Shown here: one piece after another, positions 1 through 11,666 of the stretch | Layout of the letters: every line of letters starts with the position of its first letter | How positions within the stretch are numbered: the stretch's first letter is position 1 | Assembly (NCBI GenBank): GCA_026874595.1 | Contig: CM049314.1 | Location: forward strand, 63,584,800 to 63,648,799 | Reading direction: 5' to 3' | Origin: Sipunculus nudus | Taxonomy: Eukaryota > Annelida > Sipuncula > Golfingiida > Sipunculidae | DNA: 64,000 nt | Notes under the pieces: model-generated | The model's database searches: none | Told to the model about the DNA's origin: nothing | Seen by the model: the letters and a program-made list of their open reading frames with translations, nothing else | Translations under genes and position numbers: made by a program

Positions 1-509
1 TCCATCCGACCACCTGAAAAATGCGGGTACCTTGCTATTATTGGCACTGTATATCAGACCCTTGAAATATACAGTTATATTAGGTTTAATGAAAGTCTGT
101 GTGATGGGACCATCTAGCTTTTATGGAAATCCGGCTTTTCTTGACCAAACTAACAATGAACCTGCCTCAAACAGGCATTCTTTGATGTGCTGCCGACGTG
201 GACGATCGTCGGCCTATCCGTTGGTAAGCGCGGGTGCCTGGTCTAGTGTGGTGACTGCGATTGGCGTGCGCTGGACCCACCTCAGTTGAATCCTAATCAA
301 CTGATGTTTCTGTGTATCTTTGATCTTTATTCCAGTGAAGAAGTTTTTCTTTGATCTATTCACGGACATTCATGCCGTTCTCCGCTGAAACGCCTAAAAC
401 AACTTTTTAATCATTCCGCACTCTACAGAGCACATCTCCATGCCAAGAGAGTCTGCAGCCAACTGGAGCACTTTTTAATGCTGAATTATTTAATTCTTAA
501 GCTAAGTTT
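1..509. other. No gene recognised
   Basis: Only short chance reading frames are visible. A stretch near 150-290 is richer in GC than its surroundings but its open frame resembles no family I know and has no convincing splice borders. Confidence 0.5.
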
Positions 510-712
510 TAACTTCAGCAGAGTTTCATTTCGATTTGGAACAACATGGCAGGGCGGTAGCACTCGTATTCTGTCATATTTATTATATACCCTGGTGTCA
601 TCCAGGCCCGGTGACTATCGCACCTGCAGGTCCTGGGTGTGTAATGATACCCATTGCAGGTTCATTACACAAGGACCCTTGAAAAAAACGCATTCTAGAC
701 TCAGGTATGAAC
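510..712 (+). repeat. Dispersed repeat, copy 1
   Basis: This segment is clearly similar, in opposite orientation, to 4,790-5,060. Shared landmarks include CAGGCCCGGTG, CGCACCTGC and GGTAGCACTCG/GGTGGCACTCG in the same order and spacing. Both possible translations of the shared core look similar between copies, so similarity is at DNA level and does not prove coding. I read it as a copy of an interspersed element of unknown class. Confidence 0.6.
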
Positions 713-2582
713 ATTTGATTTTGAGAGCTATAGAACAGCTAAATCGAGGGGATAACTGAAAACATGTTGTCTTGGTGTTCTAGTTTACTATAGGAATATA
801 AATTGACCCGGAAAGCCCATTAGGGATTTTGGAAGAAACTATAACAATGCTGAAAGGAAATTATATTGAAAGTAAATTGTTTTATTTTCTCGGAATCAAC
901 GTCTGCGCGGTTGGAGCTCAAAATCGGTATATATTTAATAAATATCAAAACGAATATTTTTTTATGCGTGTTGTCAAAATTGACGCGCGGTGTCTGAGAA
1001 ACGGATCTCTTTTGACCTTACAGCCACAGAAGCCCGCTATCCATATGCTTGGAGACTCCAGCCTACTTTGTTCTCTTGATAAGGGCCTGTGATTCACCCT
1101 TTTATCGCTATCAGAGACTATACTTGAGGCATATTTTAGTATGTAAATAAGTAAGGTTCATTATTTAGATATTGTGTAACCATTTAGTATCGAAATAACC
1201 AATTTTGAATATTTAGCAATATTGTAACCGTTAGTGACTTTAGCTTGTGCGAGGGCCGTTCTTCCATTTGGCAAATGTGTAAACACTGAATTCTGAAGGT
1301 GTAAGATTATTTGTAATGGTACATGGAAGGTTCCAACAAATCAAGTTGAAACTTGTATGAAACAGAAGCGGATCCAGGGCCGTCACCTTTCCTCAAATGT
1401 CTCAGACCAATGTTTGTGGCCTGGTCCCCTACTGATCAAGACCTGGGGACATTTTCTTTGGTCTTGTCATTAGTCCTGACTTGGACCACTCCTTTTCCTT
1501 AATCCGAGATCCGCAACTGAAACATAATACATAACACCCTACTACGTATGTAAACACAAAAGAGAAACAGTGCAAAAAAGAGACAGCAAGAATGACAGGA
1601 ACTGTACATGGTTTCAGTCATTCCAATTTAAATTTCTTTTCCGCTCTGTCGGACGTTTATTCTTGTAGTTATTCTCGGTTCAAAGGGAGCAAACAACCAT
1701 TAGGGGCAGAAGTGTATTGCATCTTTGTTTGCATTCCGATCACGATCCCCTTGGCCGAGGAAACCAAAGATCCCAGAGCAACGAACGTACTACTTATTTA
1801 TTTTATCACCATTTGTAAAAATCTTTGAGGAAGAGCGGGCACGAAAATAAATTCTTCTTTTACGGATTGATATGCCAAAACAGATTATGTAAAATTATGC
1901 AATCAAAATGATTTTACATAACATTTAAAAGTTTGGGAAGTAAGAGGTCAGCCAGGCCCACTGAAATTTTGCACATGGGGTTTTCGTAAAAGCCTCGGAT
2001 TTTTATTAGCTGGTAGACCTTCAGGTAGCCGGTTCACCAGCGATGGTTGGTATAAATTGTTTCACTTTTTTGTAGGGATCATCGACAGGTTCGCATGTCC
2101 ATTCACTCTGCTTTGTTTTTTATAATATCTGTTCCGCTAATTTGAATCAAAATCCTTGTGAGTAACTTATTTTGTAGAAAGAAGAACACAACGAGATGCA
2201 TTCATACCACAGAAATTAAACCATGTGATATTTTTAATATTTACCAGTTTCAATAATAATCAATATTGTGACGCTTAGCAGGGACCAAAAACATTGCTGA
2301 TTACATGCATGCCGGATTAATTTATAATGGTCAGGTTTTAGGGTTACAACAATGCAAAGGGGGTAGAAATGTAACATTTTTGATGAACACATGCGACTTG
2401 GTTTATCATTTGTTCATGTAACCCATGTCCTGTGACAGTATCATGATGTCATGGTCAATAATCAAAATGACCTCACCATGAAGATTGTACTTGTATTTTA
2501 TGAATCACTTTAAAAACTTCGAGAAATATATAAAAGACGCACGAACAAAGAAAATAAGTGCATGGGAGTTGTTTTTTATCTA
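713..2582. other. Non-coding, nothing recognised
   Basis: AT-rich sequence with only short chance frames. It lies downstream of the C1q gene's 3' end and would be intergenic. Confidence 0.5.
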
Positions 2583-2588
2583 TTTATT
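2583..2588 (-). promoter_or_regulatory. Poly(A) signal of the C1q gene
   Basis: The minus strand reads AATAAA about 30 bases after the TAA stop of the C1q terminal exon, which is a usual position for a cleavage/polyadenylation signal close to a stop. Confidence 0.5.
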
Positions 2589-2615
2589 TTTGCAACGAAG
2601 CATTCCATTGAAAGC

Positions 2616-2822
2616 TTAAGGAAATAGGTAAAATCCAGTAAAGGATATCATGTACCCTTGATTGCCTTGCCATAGTCCTGAGGACGACGGCACGGTAACA
2701 CGGAGGGTCTCCCCGGAATTACACTGAATGATCAGGGATCGACAGATCGTATCTCCCCAAGGATTTGTACTGGCAACACGAAGAAGTTCACCTTGTACTT
2801 CGGATCCCTTCATAATTGCGAG
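2616..2822 (-). CDS. C1q-domain protein, terminal exon
   Basis: Terminal exon of the three-module C1q gene whose main exon lies at 5,957-6,924. The minus strand has a pyrimidine-rich acceptor (TTTGTCTTTTGCTATAG) and then 68 codons to TAA. It opens in phase 0 with LAIMKGSEVQGELLRV and ends GYMISFTGFYLFP; the closing F-[TS]-G-F-x-L pattern is the last beta strand of C1q domains. It supplies the second half of module 3: the large exon stops at ...SNYRVQ, and the joined sequence runs through the domain without a gap. C1q modules form trimeric jelly-roll heads that bind ligands outside the cell. An AATAAA follows about 30 bases downstream. The exon is separated from the rest by an intron of about 3.1 kb occupied by a foldback repeat. 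Confidence 0.85.
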   Translation of the reverse strand, partial: LAIMKGSEVQGELLRVASTNPWGDTICRSLIIQCNSGETLRVTVPSSSGLWQGNQGYMISFTGFYLFP

Positions 2823-3859
2823 CTATAGCAAAAGACAAATACCTCTGTTGGTTTGACAGTCAAGCCCACAGAAAAATAGTTCCAGGTTACACTGTAAATA
2901 ACGCATTTTTTGGTTTATTTCTGCGATATAGCCATGGTGCTGCACTAATCAGTCGTCTGTCGTCTGTCGTCTGTCTCGTAATACTTGCAGATTTTCCCAG
3001 CATTGCCTGAACAGATGCTACTGTAAATCGTTGCATACGTTTAAATGGGCCTAAGAGGCCACAAATCAAAACAAGAATTTTGTATTCTGAGAATGAAGAT
3101 TGTTCTTTATTCTGTAGATCATGAAAACTTAGAATTTTCCCGATCTGGGTTATTTTATTAAGGTTCTAATAAGTTATAAATTGGACACTTTAATTTTAGG
3201 TGATTATTTCTCCATCAATACATACACAAAATATTCCATATTTCTGATTACTTTAATGTGTAGCCTACATTGAAAGGAAAACATTATTTATAAAAACTCA
3301 TATTTTATATATTTCTTGTGAAAAGAAACGATGATCGAAATGAAAATATATACATTATAAAACAAATCATAATGTCAAAACTGAACATCCAGATTGAAAA
3401 TATAGTATTTTATTTTTAATTAATGAAAATGCCAAAAAGTCTTCTATATCTTAAGAGATATGCTTGAACATGTTTATATACTTGAAAATCCTAAGACTTA
3501 CATTAATTTCTCGGTTAAAGTGGGTTGCATGGTAATTGTTTGCATTACATATGATTGTAGGAGGAACTTTGCTATTTGCAGTGATTAAGGTGTGATCAGC
3601 TTGTGAATGCATGGTGCACAAAAGAAAAGGTGTTTTCGTCTTGTATGCTCTATAATATTCCTCTAATCATGCAAAGCTATTTCTCTTACAGGAGATCTAT
3701 GCCTGATATACACAGCTCAAATTGGCAAATAATTCAATATTATAGAAAATTTATCACTGAACTTCTTATATCATATTACAATTTTCCTAGGTCTTTCCAA
3801 TGGTAATGAAATATTATATATAGAAAGTTTCCAGTGTGAAATAAAATAATTCTATCTTT
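2823..3859 (-). other. C1q last intron, 3' part
   Basis: AT-rich intron sequence. A triple CGTCTGT tandem repeat lies near 2,953-2,976. Nothing else is recognised before the foldback element begins. Confidence 0.5.
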
Positions 3860-5790
3860 TACAGTTTTCCTTGGGCCAATTCCCAAATATACCCTAAATT
3901 TCGAGTTAGCTGCCCCCCCCCCCCCCCCGTCTTTATTAGGTTTGCTGTCATTTTTTGTTATAGTGATTCACGGAGTTCATATTCAAAAACATTACCCCTC
4001 TGGAAAGGTGTCTAAATGACTTGAAATTGGCAATTTAAAAAAACAACCCTTGAACATAATTTTTTTTAAATATATGGGTTAATGTCAAGGGTTCCCTTTA
4101 CGAAGTTGTTATGTGGAGAAAGATTTACTGGTACATTGAATCATGCCTAACACTTAACCTAATTTTGATGTGCTGAATCCATTTTAAAAAAATATTTCAA
4201 AATGTATATTTTTTTAAATGTAAAAAATTGAATATAAAAAGGCATAAAATTATAAACGTTATTTTCGGGGGGGGGGGGATTAGAAGAGGCAAGATTAGAC
4301 CTAATCATAAAATTGATGAGCCAAATGGAATAGAAATCTTATTGTTTGTTATTTCAAGCCTGAAAGTTTTCAACTCAAAACTATTTAAAGTAATCAAATA
4401 AGTGATTATTTGTTTATAATAAGGGTATACATCATCTTATGTAGGCAAGTTAAACTTTCATGTATACATTCCATATGAACGGCATGGGGAAATTTGTTTT
4501 TGTATTCTTTAATTCGACAGAAATGAATATAAAAATGATTTTAACTTCTAATTTGAATTTTAAAATGAATATAAGTATAAACATAACTATGATTATTAAA
4601 ATGCATATATTTTAAAACGTTACTATTGCTTTGGATATTTCTAAATTTGATTAAAATCTAGTTTAATTTAAATACATGTATTTTACTTAACCCTGAATTT
4701 TAGAATTTTAATTTGAAATATGAAAAATGAAAACTAGTATGGAAATGTTATGAAATATGTTTATAGTTCATGTAAACGTTAGCATTTTGTGTTAATTTTG
4801 AATTATGTGCGACAGTACATCACTTTGTATCACTAACAGGCGAGTGCGTCTTGGGGGGGGGGGTTCCTCGGTGTTATGACCAAGCTTTGGGATGATTACG
4901 CATCCATGACCCGCAGGTGCGGTAGACACCGGGCCTGGGCGACACCGGGATACAAAAATAATCTGATAGGAAGCGAGTGCCACCGCCCAGTCACGTAGTC
5001 CAACACCAAAGTGGAACTCTGCAGATGTACATACGTATCAGATAAGAGAACATAAAACGTGGAGGCTGTTACCTTCACCGAAAACAATTATAAAAAAATA
5101 AAAATATGGATGAAAGTTATACAACTGTTTTTCTTCTGCATTTATTTCAATTAAAGATTACACAACGTATTGCCCCTTGTCCTTTCAAAGAAATGTAAAC
5201 ATCAAAGTTTTACTCTACCCCAAAAAGGTGATGTATACCTATACCATAATTATAAACAAAATCACTTATTTAACTACTTTAAGAAGTTTAAAATTGTAAA
5301 CTTTAAGCTTGAAATACGCTGAATCGCAAAAGTAACTTTTTTAATTCATTTGGCTCATCAAATTGATTACTTGAACTTATCTTGCCTCTTTTTATCCCAA
5401 TAAACAGTAACGTTTTAAAATAAAAAAGCCTTTTTTTAATTTAAATTTTAATTTTAAAATTAAAGGTTAAAAATTCGAAAAAAGGGTTTTGAAATTATTT
5501 TAATGGATTCAGCACATTGTAAAATGGTAGCTCTAATTGAATTCAGTAGTAAATATATCTCCACATAACAATTTCTTAGAGTGAACCCTTGACATTAACC
5601 CATATATTTTCAAGAAGTTATGTACCGAGATTAGTTTATAAAATTGCCGATTTCAAGCCTTTTGAACACTTTTCCTTAGGGGTGATTTTTTAAAATATGA
5701 TCTGTATGAGTCATTATATTAGAAAATGGCTTCAAACCTAATCATGACGGGGGTGCACGAAACATTTCAGGATCGGCCCCAGGACTATAT
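3860..5790. mobile_element. Foldback-type element with long inverted arms
   Basis: Arms at about 3,860-4,545 and 5,105-5,790 are inverted copies of each other. Examples: ATGGGTTAATGTCAAGGGTT (4,073-4,092) reappears inverted near 5,590; GATGAGCCAAATGGAAT near 4,315 reappears inverted near 5,345; GTCTTTATTAGGTTTG near 3,930 pairs with the complement near 5,740. The arms have diverged visibly, with indels and unequal C/G runs, so the element is old. The loop of about 0.55 kb carries a further dispersed repeat and no transposase. Long arms with a short loop fit a foldback element or a non-autonomous DNA transposon. It lies entirely inside the last C1q intron. Exact ends and target-site duplications are not clear. 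Confidence 0.75.
4790..5060 (-). repeat. Dispersed repeat, copy 2 (in foldback loop)
   Basis: Reverse-orientation relative of 510-712, here longer and interrupted by a G run at about 4,854-4,863. It is richer in GC than the flanking arms and may be a separate insertion in the loop or internal sequence carried by the foldback element. Confidence 0.55.
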
Positions 5791-5956
5791 GGGAACATTT
5801 CAGAAGAAAGCTGACGGTTCTTTGGGCCCTTGTTTTATTAGGTATCGGGTACTTTTTATATTACGAGCAGTTATGACAAATGTTAAAACACACACATCTA
5901 CAAGTCAGGAGAGTGTAGATGTCAGGAGATGAAATAGAAAATTCCCTTTGACTTAC

Positions 5957-6924
5957 CTGAACACGATAGTTAGAGTGTATGCCTGTACATATGTTCACAT
6001 AATACAAGCCGGTTAAGTAGCAGTGTGCTTGATTGTTAAACCAAACTGCTCCTTCGTTGACAATAACATGCTCGTACGTCAGAGGATCAGCAGTTCCGTA
6101 CAAGGAAGATGAACGATAAACAGCCCAGGCCAATAGGTCATTCCGCAGTGTACTATACAGGAAACCGCTAAAGGTAGTGAGGCAGCCGAGGTCAGAGTAG
6201 CCGGTAAATACTGAACGAACATGGACTTGGTCGTTTTCGAGCAACTGGATCACAACCGACCTGCTGACGACTTCATTGGAATACGGGCTTTGGCGCTCGT
6301 GATACACATTCAATATCTCTTCTCCATTCACCACTAGACGTAATTCAGCCGCCCGATTACTATATGCTCCGATCGAAAACGAAAAGAAATAAATCCCGCT
6401 AAGGGGGGCGACAAACCGGTTGTTAGCATTATCCCATGAATTTCCTACATTTGCCCATATTCGGTCAAATGATAATTTTCCTGCTACATTAGTAGATGTT
6501 CTACATACTCCAAAGCCAACGCCTACTCCCATCGCTTGTGAGAGAGACACTGTCCCCCATGATGTTAGCTTCCCGGAGAGTGTGCTGTAAAGGTTGGAAC
6601 TGTCGCTCCTGATGTGCAGTTCTTCCTGCTGGTTGAAGAAAGACACGATATCATGACCAATTGTGTTATCGGTAGCACTGGAAGAAGAACCGAGATATAC
6701 TGATGTCATCACGGAGCCATCTTTATGTAAGCTGTAATTTGTTGATGCTCCCACTCCTGGATGACCAGCGGATAAGGTCACCAGAAACAAGCCCCATGAT
6801 TGGATGAGTAACAGCCCGGTGTCTTGGTCTAGTCCACCGCCTCTGTTGACGTGTACCGAATTGAAATGTAAAGGATCGTGTACTCCGGACATGTTGCCAG
6901 AGTTTGATACAAATGATGCCTGGT
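5957..6924 (-). CDS. Multi-C1q-domain secreted protein, main exon
   Basis: One 968-base exon, acceptor TTATTTTCAG and donor CAG|GTAAGT on the minus strand, open throughout (322 codons plus two leading bases). It encodes three C1q-like modules in tandem: module 1 from about QASFVSNSGN through KLTSWGTVSLSQ; module 2 from GVGFGVCRTSTN to FSGFLYS, with the typical core NNRFVAPLSGIYFFSFS; and the first half of module 3, ending SNYRVQ. There is no collagen-like Gly-X-Y stretch. With the signal exon and terminal exon the predicted protein is about 404 residues. Secreted C1q-domain proteins are greatly expanded in bivalves, where several act as pattern-recognition lectins; ligand binding here is inference. 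Three modules in one chain is less usual than one. An internal ATG at 6,892 exists, but the frame continues upstream to the acceptor, so it is not the likely start. Confidence 0.92.
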
Positions 6925-7870
6925 CTGAAAATAATGATAAATTTGTTCATTTTCTTTTAAAGAAGCATTCTCTCGTCTCAGAATTGACATCCATATACGT
7001 CTCGAACATAAGACTTTGATAGATAATGACTTTACAAGTGCTGTGACACTAAGGAGTCCTACGACATTATTTCAAATGATGTCGCACACATACAGGCAGA
7101 ACTCACACCTCCATGATCTACAAGTTGGAATTTCTGTGGTTTCTCGGGTTGGAGTTCGTGCAGCTCTTCTGAGTAGTTTGTAACGTACTGAATTCTGGGG
7201 CAGGGTGAGCGAGCGTTGCCCGCGATTTTAGCATTGAGTCGACCCAGAACTACCCAAAAATTGCTAATATTTCAGATTTTCTTTGGTCATATATAGCCCT
7301 AATTTAAACTTCCTAGCCAAAGGAAGGTCCTGAGCTATACGTCAGCTATTCGATACATATCGCGGCATAATTCAACGCAGCATGGGTATTTAATCAGAAA
7401 AGGATCAATCCCATGGGCCAGTACGGAAAAAGGTATTTTCTATACCCTTATTTGCTTGTACCTATAAGTCCCTAGTTCGTTAAAATGAAAATTGGCACTT
7501 GAAACAAGGCAGCTTTTTCGAATATAGGTCCTTTTTTAAGTCTCGTCAAAGTAACATGCTTTGGAAACTGGATAAGGGGTATGTTCACAAAATTGATCAA
7601 ATTAGCCCTATGGTCGTTAAATATATATATAAACACCATTTGACTTCCTTTATCGAAAAAAGCGTAGATATAAAAGTGATTGACTCTGCGGGGAAGGTAT
7701 TGAGCTTTAAGTAAGCTATTCGATAGATATCGCGGCATTTTGTGACGTAAGGTTGCCAATTGACCTATTCACCACAGCCCAAATGCTTCTCCCTTTTAAC
7801 CTAATTATTATAAGGAGCCCCCAAAACTCTCTTACACAGGTCTTCCATGCCCATGGTAGCGAGAGCTGAG
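6925..7870. other. C1q first intron: short direct repeats
   Basis: A segment near 7,280-7,375 recurs near 7,610-7,735; both end in GCTATTCGATA[C/G]ATATCGCGGCAT. The frames between them are small and unlike any family. Otherwise nothing is recognised. Confidence 0.45.
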
Positions 7871-7883
7871 TACGACATAATAA

Positions 7884-7931
7884 TGACGTCACAAAGGACG
7901 ATGTCGTATGACGTCACATTGACTGACGTCA
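7884..7931. promoter_or_regulatory. Cluster of three CRE palindromes
   Basis: Perfect TGACGTCA octamers, the CREB/ATF binding site, occur at 7,884-7,891, 7,909-7,916 and 7,924-7,931, three in 48 bases. A plus-strand donor-like CAG|GTAAGA follows at 8,030/8,031, so a promoter and non-coding first exon of a plus-strand transcript is possible. It lies inside the predicted first C1q intron, about 0.96 kb on the 5' side of the large exon. Function is inference. Confidence 0.5.
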
Positions 7932-8363
7932 TCCGCTAGTATCGCTGTCCTGCGTTGTTGAATATATCGCAGTGATTTGAACTGTGTTGCAATTTTTGTA
8001 ATTATTTGTCTCATACGAATTACGTACCAGGTAAGACATTTTTATTTACTCGGTAGTCGGAGGAATGGCTCCTGCAACCTATAGCCTAAAGCGTTTCATA
8101 CTGTCTCCTTTGTATAAACAAATATCCCGGCAAACATGCCGACATAGGTATCAGTACAGACTACACATGTTCTGTTTGATAGAGCTCTGTCAAATTATGC
8201 CAATTGTGTTTTTGTCGGATGATTGACGCTTTACAATGTTTACGGTCACCTGATTGGTTTTCTCGTTAGTCCAATGCTTATGACTATTCATTGAATAAAT
8301 ATGCGAATAAGGTCACAAAGAGTTGATTGATAGGTCAATTCAGCAGAAAATATCACTGCAAAA

Positions 8364-8507
8364 ATGTCGCAAAGTTTTATGAATCCTCAAGAAGCAGCTA
8401 ATGCCTTACCTAAGAAATATTCCGACATAACTCTCTTATTTGAGATAGGAAATGACACAAATCACATTGCAGAAACATGTAGTAATGATACAGTTATGTA
8501 CCACTAA
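8364..8507 (+). CDS. Short unrecognised reading frame
   Basis: ATG in a favourable context (CAAAAATGTC) opens a 47-codon frame beginning MSQSFMNPQEAANALPKKYS and ending at TAA. It follows the CRE cluster and a donor-like site, and CAGCAG just upstream could serve as an acceptor. I do not recognise the family. It could be the first coding exon of an unknown gene, a decayed insertion or chance. Confidence 0.2.
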   Translation: MSQSFMNPQEAANALPKKYSDITLLFEIGNDTNHIAETCSNDTVMYH

Positions 8508-10550
8508 TGGCTACTATACAGCTACTAAGCGGTTACCACGAACTATGACAAAGTCTGTACCGCGTTGTCTTGTTGTATCAATAGTATCACCTCGCAGCGA
8601 GGGGTCAGTAGTGCATGCAATGTCAGGGGTTTAGTCAAGTGTGAACAGAGAGAGTAAACCTTCATTTTGTCCATTCCACAAAGACTGCAAAAGGGCAGGC
8701 CAGACGTCCTTCGGGAAGACAGTAAAGTTTTTGACACGAAGGTATTGACACAGGATAAGGAATATAAGAAAGATAAGGATGAAGTCAGGGGAAGGAAGGC
8801 ATGCAGGAAGAGGAAAAGAATCAGAGGTACAGAAATGAGTAGCCCGTAGCCAGGAAGACGAGACTGGTTGCATTCATCAGTGCCGGCCGGCTGCAAAGCC
8901 AGCTAACAGGAGGTAGCAGCCCTATTAAACACTTGGTCAAACTCTGATAATTATCTTATATCACTGCAGTTCTATTGTCATAAATGTCGGAAACTCGCAA
9001 CGCCCTCAGTCAGTATTCAACCCTCTTGTTACTCATTTGTCTGTTGTCCATAAGGGGTCTTCTTAGCAGTCTTCTTACCACTTTCTCTAAATTCTTAGCC
9101 GTTAAGTGAGAAACTGGTCAATGTTGTGCCCCTGTGACGTGAACAGTACCAGAGTACTTCTCTAAATGAAGCAAAGCCCTGTAACGCCTTCTCTAAATAC
9201 TTTTGCTTATACAAAACAAAGATACTTTCATGAAGCGTAGCAACTTCCTAGTGATTCCTAAAATGGATTTCATAAGCGTAGTAAATCGTGTGCGTTCGTT
9301 ATATATCCTAAGTAGTGCCTATGCTATTCGTAGCAGAAGCATGGTGATTCCTCACAACTGATAGACTGACAACCACGAGACAAACTGAAGATTAATTGTA
9401 GCGGACTCATACTCCCTGTGTAATGCTTTGTAACTGATTAACATAGAACTTCCTTTTGGCTTAGTCCTTGTTCTGTCGTCCGAGCCCAATTTCAATCGAA
9501 CGTGTGCATTGGTAATGATATACGCCTAAATCATTCAAAAAAAGTTGCTCTCACGAAGAGGTAATAAAATGAGAAGATACGCATCTATAACCCGACCCTG
9601 TTACTATTCACATTTTACATTGCGTTGCTCCTGTTTATATGGTAGACTGCTTTCTCCAAAATCACATCGAAAAAGAACTACAATCCCTCAACCCTTGTGG
9701 ATATTTCCCAAGGGCTATGGGAATTTTGACCATTAGCCAAAGTAACAAGATCTTTTTAGAGTGTACGGTTAGGGCATCTAAGCCATTTCATAGAACGTCA
9801 TATCTGTATCATATTTTTATTTTCTTGCCATAACGGAGACAATTTGTGTCAGATAATTTGCGTCAGTTTTTAGTTATTTGAAGGTCTATGTGATAATAAA
9901 TATGGTCTGTATTCTGGTTAAGTGCCAACGCAGCGTCACTAAATGCCCCAATTTATATCGAATAAATTCTTTGTATTTCACGAACTACCACGACATATCT
10001 ATGACGGCGATATGTTATTAGGTTATTCATATGACCTACAAAATGTGACAAATCGTAGTAATAATAGTAAAAACATGTTTGAGTCAATCCAAAACTAAAA
10101 TCACGAACTACGATCCCCAACGCCTTTTGAAAAAGACTATAAATAGGTTGAAAAAAGGACTTCAAGCAATCCGAAAGGCTCCGAACCTTCAATTCATGAC
10201 ACAGCAAGAGATCAATTCTTTGCAGTGTTGTCGTACCTTAAACGTGAAATGTAACGACATATTTTATTCGCTCATTGGATTCAACATGAAAAGTTACACG
10301 GATAAGCCAAACAATAGTTTATAACAGTGAAAGTTACAATTTAAAGTAAAGGAAATTAGCCTTAGGAATAAGAGCCATGGTATGACACCGCATGACGGGA
10401 CCTTCACGGTGTTTAGTCCACTTCAGTGCTTCGTCTGAGATTTTATTGCTAGTTTATTATTAGTGTTATCGGATTTTATTGAAATGTGAAATAAATAAGA
10501 CGTACTTATTACTCGAAATCAAATTGAATATACAAAAAAAAATGTAAAGT
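8508..10550. other. C1q first intron, no clear gene
   Basis: Several overlapping short frames lie on both strands near 8,540-8,900. A basic frame at about 10,079-10,321 (plus) contains YDPQRLLKKTINRLKKGLQ and looks somewhat protein-like, but has no ATG at its head and no recognisable family. Confidence 0.4.
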
Positions 10551-10562
10551 TACAGAAGAGGG

Positions 10563-10757
10563 CTATATCACAAGCACACTCCCAATGAGTGTACCGGTTA
10601 CCCCCTTGCATTGACCCCGTTGATCATTCAGGTGCAGATGTTTACGTATGTGTTCATGCAGAGCTCCCTGATATTCGTCCATTTCAGCTATGGCTAGGAA
10701 CAAACCCTTTTGACCATAAACAATAGTCTTCATTCTGGCTGTTAATTTCACCTTTCT
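10563..10757 (-). CDS. Possible exon, unrecognised
   Basis: A minus-strand open frame follows an acceptor-like TTACTTAG and reads ...VKLTARMKTIVYGQKGLFLA and on to HEHIRKHLHLNDQRGQCKG, where GTAACC could be a donor, or to TGA-free sequence ending at TAG. Composition looks protein-like, but no family is recognised. Its phase does not match the two C1q exons on either side, so it is unlikely to belong to that gene. Confidence 0.22.
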   Translation of the reverse strand, partial: RKVKLTARMKTIVYGQKGLFLAIAEMDEYQGALHEHIRKHLHLNDQRGQCKGVTGTLIGSVLVI

Positions 10758-11627
10758 TCTAAGTAATAGAAGATATTTATCCTAAGTGTTACAGTAGGCA
10801 ATTATATATTAGTTTGCACGCACTTCCAATAATATAGGTCTGTGTTATACGTATTATATATCCGTAGTACTTGATATTACGTGAGCTTTAAATTAGATAT
10901 GGGGCAGAAGCATCGCAATATGAGCTAGGTGTGATCACGCACACGTACATATATTAGCTACGTTACATCGTTTCGCTCAGTACACTTTTCTGCAAGACTT
11001 ATAGATGTGCTGCTCAGGTCTGACAGTTGTACATAGTTTCATTAACATTGAAAAATATTACAACTTGCAACGCATTCGAAAAAAAATCTTGGATATTGCC
11101 CGTAATGGGCTAAATATTAATATCTTTTTTCATAGTGGACAACTCTGATGCCTTCGGTTTTCTACTCAGCATGACATACGTGCACTTGTCTTGAATGATT
11201 CTGAGTGTTCGCCTTGTATGGTATGGTAACTATGACATCACAAAAACTGAAACAAATATGCGGGCCGTGTGGAATATAAAGAAATGGGTGGCTGAGGCCG
11301 ATAAGCAGAACATTTTCTGAATTTTAATTTATGTGTGATTTACGAAGAACCTAGACAATATCATTACAGTTCACCTTTAATGTACTGTGAAATTAATCTG
11401 TCCTAAATGTGCTTTGCTCTTTTCACTTAGGTACTTAATATAATGTCAAAGGGTTCTGGTACGTTATTCATAATGTCAATTTTTTTTCTAATTATTTCAA
11501 TAAAGTCATTATATTTGATTAACTCATACTGGTAGGTATTGCAAATATTTGAAGTTTACCAAAATTAAATTATATTCAAAGATAGAAAGGAAACACACGA
11601 CATTACTTAAATTATCAGTTTACATAC

Positions 11628-11666
11628 CAGCAGTCACCACCGCTATCAATACCAACAGCAAAGGCA
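11628..11666 (-). CDS. C1q-domain protein, signal-peptide exon
   Basis: A 39-base exon with acceptor TTTTCTCTTTCAG and donor G|GTATGT on the minus strand. It reads (A)TG then PLLLVLIAVVTA and a final G, a compact hydrophobic signal sequence. It ends in phase 1, and the large exon at 6,924 begins with two bases that complete a codon (G|AC, Asp), so the junction gives ...VVTA-DQASF, a plausible signal-peptidase cleavage site. The A of the start codon would have to come from an upstream exon, which I could not identify. Because the exon is very short, its link to the C1q exon rests on phase, strand and content. Confidence 0.6.

Noticed and set aside
8543-8896. Overlapping open frames of 60-117 codons on both strands
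   Set aside because: Three frames overlap over the same bases, none matches a family, and no coherent splice borders are present.
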